Part shown: positions 5,776 through 6,244 of the stretch, one piece after another | Numbering within the stretch: the first letter of the stretch is position 1 | How the letters are laid out: each line of letters starts with the position of its first letter | Assembly: GCA_009780765.1 (NCBI GenBank) | Contig: WQZK01000118.1 | Coordinates: 1 to 6,244 of the forward strand | DNA length: 6,244 nt | Direction: 5' to 3' | Source: Defluviitaleaceae bacterium | GTDB taxonomy: Bacteria; Bacillota; Clostridia; Lachnospirales; UBA5962 | Notes under the pieces: model-generated | The model's input: only the letters and a program-made list of their open reading frames with translations | What the model was told of the DNA's origin: nothing | Database searches by the model: none | Program-made: the position numbers and the translations under genes

Positions 5776-6244
5776 ATGCCAAAAACAAGAAATATTTACA
5801 CATGTACAGAATGTGCATACGAAACAGGCAAATGGCTTGGCAAATGCCCAATGTGCAACAATTTTAATACTTTTGAAGAGAGTGTTATAGACACTAAAAA
5901 AGAGGCACGTAAATTCGTTGCCTCTTCCTCGAAGGTTTTTGGAGTTAATGAAATTTCTACAATGCCCGATTTTAAAACGCCAACAAAAATTGGCGAACTT
6001 GATAGGGTTTTAAGTGGCGGTATTGTTGCAGGTTCACTTATTTTAATTGGCGGCGATCCTGGAATTGGCAAATCAACCCTAATACTTCAAATATGCCAAA
6101 CCCTTGGCGAGCAAAATAAGAAAATTTTGTACGTTTCGGGCGAAGAAAGCATTAATCAAATAAAATTAAGAGCAGACAGGCTTAATGTTACTACAGAAAA
6201 TTTATTTTTATTAGCCGAAACTGACCTCGACATCATACAAAACA
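5776..6244 (+). CDS. radA: DNA repair protein RadA (Sms), 3' partial
   Basis: RadA is a RecA-like ATPase and DnaB-type helicase that promotes branch migration in recombinational repair and natural transformation. Only the first 156 residues, about a third of the usual length near 455, lie in the window; the frame is open at the right edge. The N-terminal C4 zinc finger is intact: C10, C13, C24 and C27 in CTEC and CPMC, with the usual KWLGKCP between. The ATPase core begins with GELDRVLSGGIVAGS (73-87), Walker A GDPGIGKST (93-101, K99), then YVSGEES (119-125) and QIKLRADRL (128-136), all characteristic of RadA. The RadA-specific KNRFG motif and the Lon-like C-terminal domain would lie beyond the window. 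ATG at 5776 is only 3 bases after the permease stop and is preceded by a good AGGAG. In many Firmicutes radA follows clpC; here it follows an ABC permease, so it may be read from the transporter promoter. Confidence 0.95.
   Translation, partial: MPKTRNIYTCTECAYETGKWLGKCPMCNNFNTFEESVIDTKKEARKFVASSSKVFGVNEISTMPDFKTPTKIGELDRVLSGGIVAGSLILIGGDPGIGKSTLILQICQTLGEQNKKILYVSGEESINQIKLRADRLNVTTENLFLLAETDLDIIQN

Noticed and set aside
5796..6071. Open frame on the - strand, 91 codons
   Set aside because: It is antisense to the clearly identified radA zinc finger and Walker A region.

Overview
The window looks like chromosomal DNA from a low-GC Gram-positive bacterium, most likely an anaerobic member of the Clostridia. 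The sequence is AT-rich. It carries an LytR-CpsA-Psr (LCP) cell-wall ligase-type protein, purine-rich AGGAG-type ribosome binding sites, sigma-A-like promoters, compact U-tract terminators and a short catabolic-type glutamate dehydrogenase. The genus cannot be told from this sequence. No mobile element, CRISPR array, tRNA, rRNA or prophage gene is visible.

Layout, left to right: (1) bases 1-723 hold the 3' part of a CPBP-family intramembrane protease gene on the + strand, entering from beyond the left edge. (2) A strong symmetrical hairpin at 758-791 separates it from a convergent gene and can terminate both. (3) 838-1914 on the - strand encodes a membrane-anchored LCP-family protein; several usually conserved active-site residues appear to be replaced by Asn. 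(4) 1915-2103 is a divergent promoter region. (5) 2104-3363 encodes glutamate dehydrogenase from a GTG start, followed by a clear terminator at 3381-3407. (6) 3499-5772 is a tightly packed run of four genes: a small two-helix membrane protein, a PLDc_N-like small membrane protein, an ABC ATPase and an ABC-2 type permease. (7) From 5776 to the right edge is the first third of radA, only 3 bases after the permease stop.

How the genes work together: the four-gene run is best read as one exporter or envelope-stress type ABC-2 module with two small accessory membrane proteins. Its order (small membrane protein, PLDc_N protein, ATPase, permease) resembles the yxlDEFG part of the Bacillus subtilis sigY operon, but no sigma or anti-sigma gene lies next to it here. 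radA appears to be attached to the end of this transcription unit. Glutamate dehydrogenase is a separate, probably well-expressed single-gene unit. The LCP protein acts at the cell envelope and the CPBP protein in the membrane; neither shows an operon link to the rest.

Most of the window is ordinary. The points most worth a second look are the Asp-to-Asn changes in the LCP active site, the sigma-less yxl-like cassette joined to radA, and a change in codon preference about a quarter of the way into the glutamate dehydrogenase gene.
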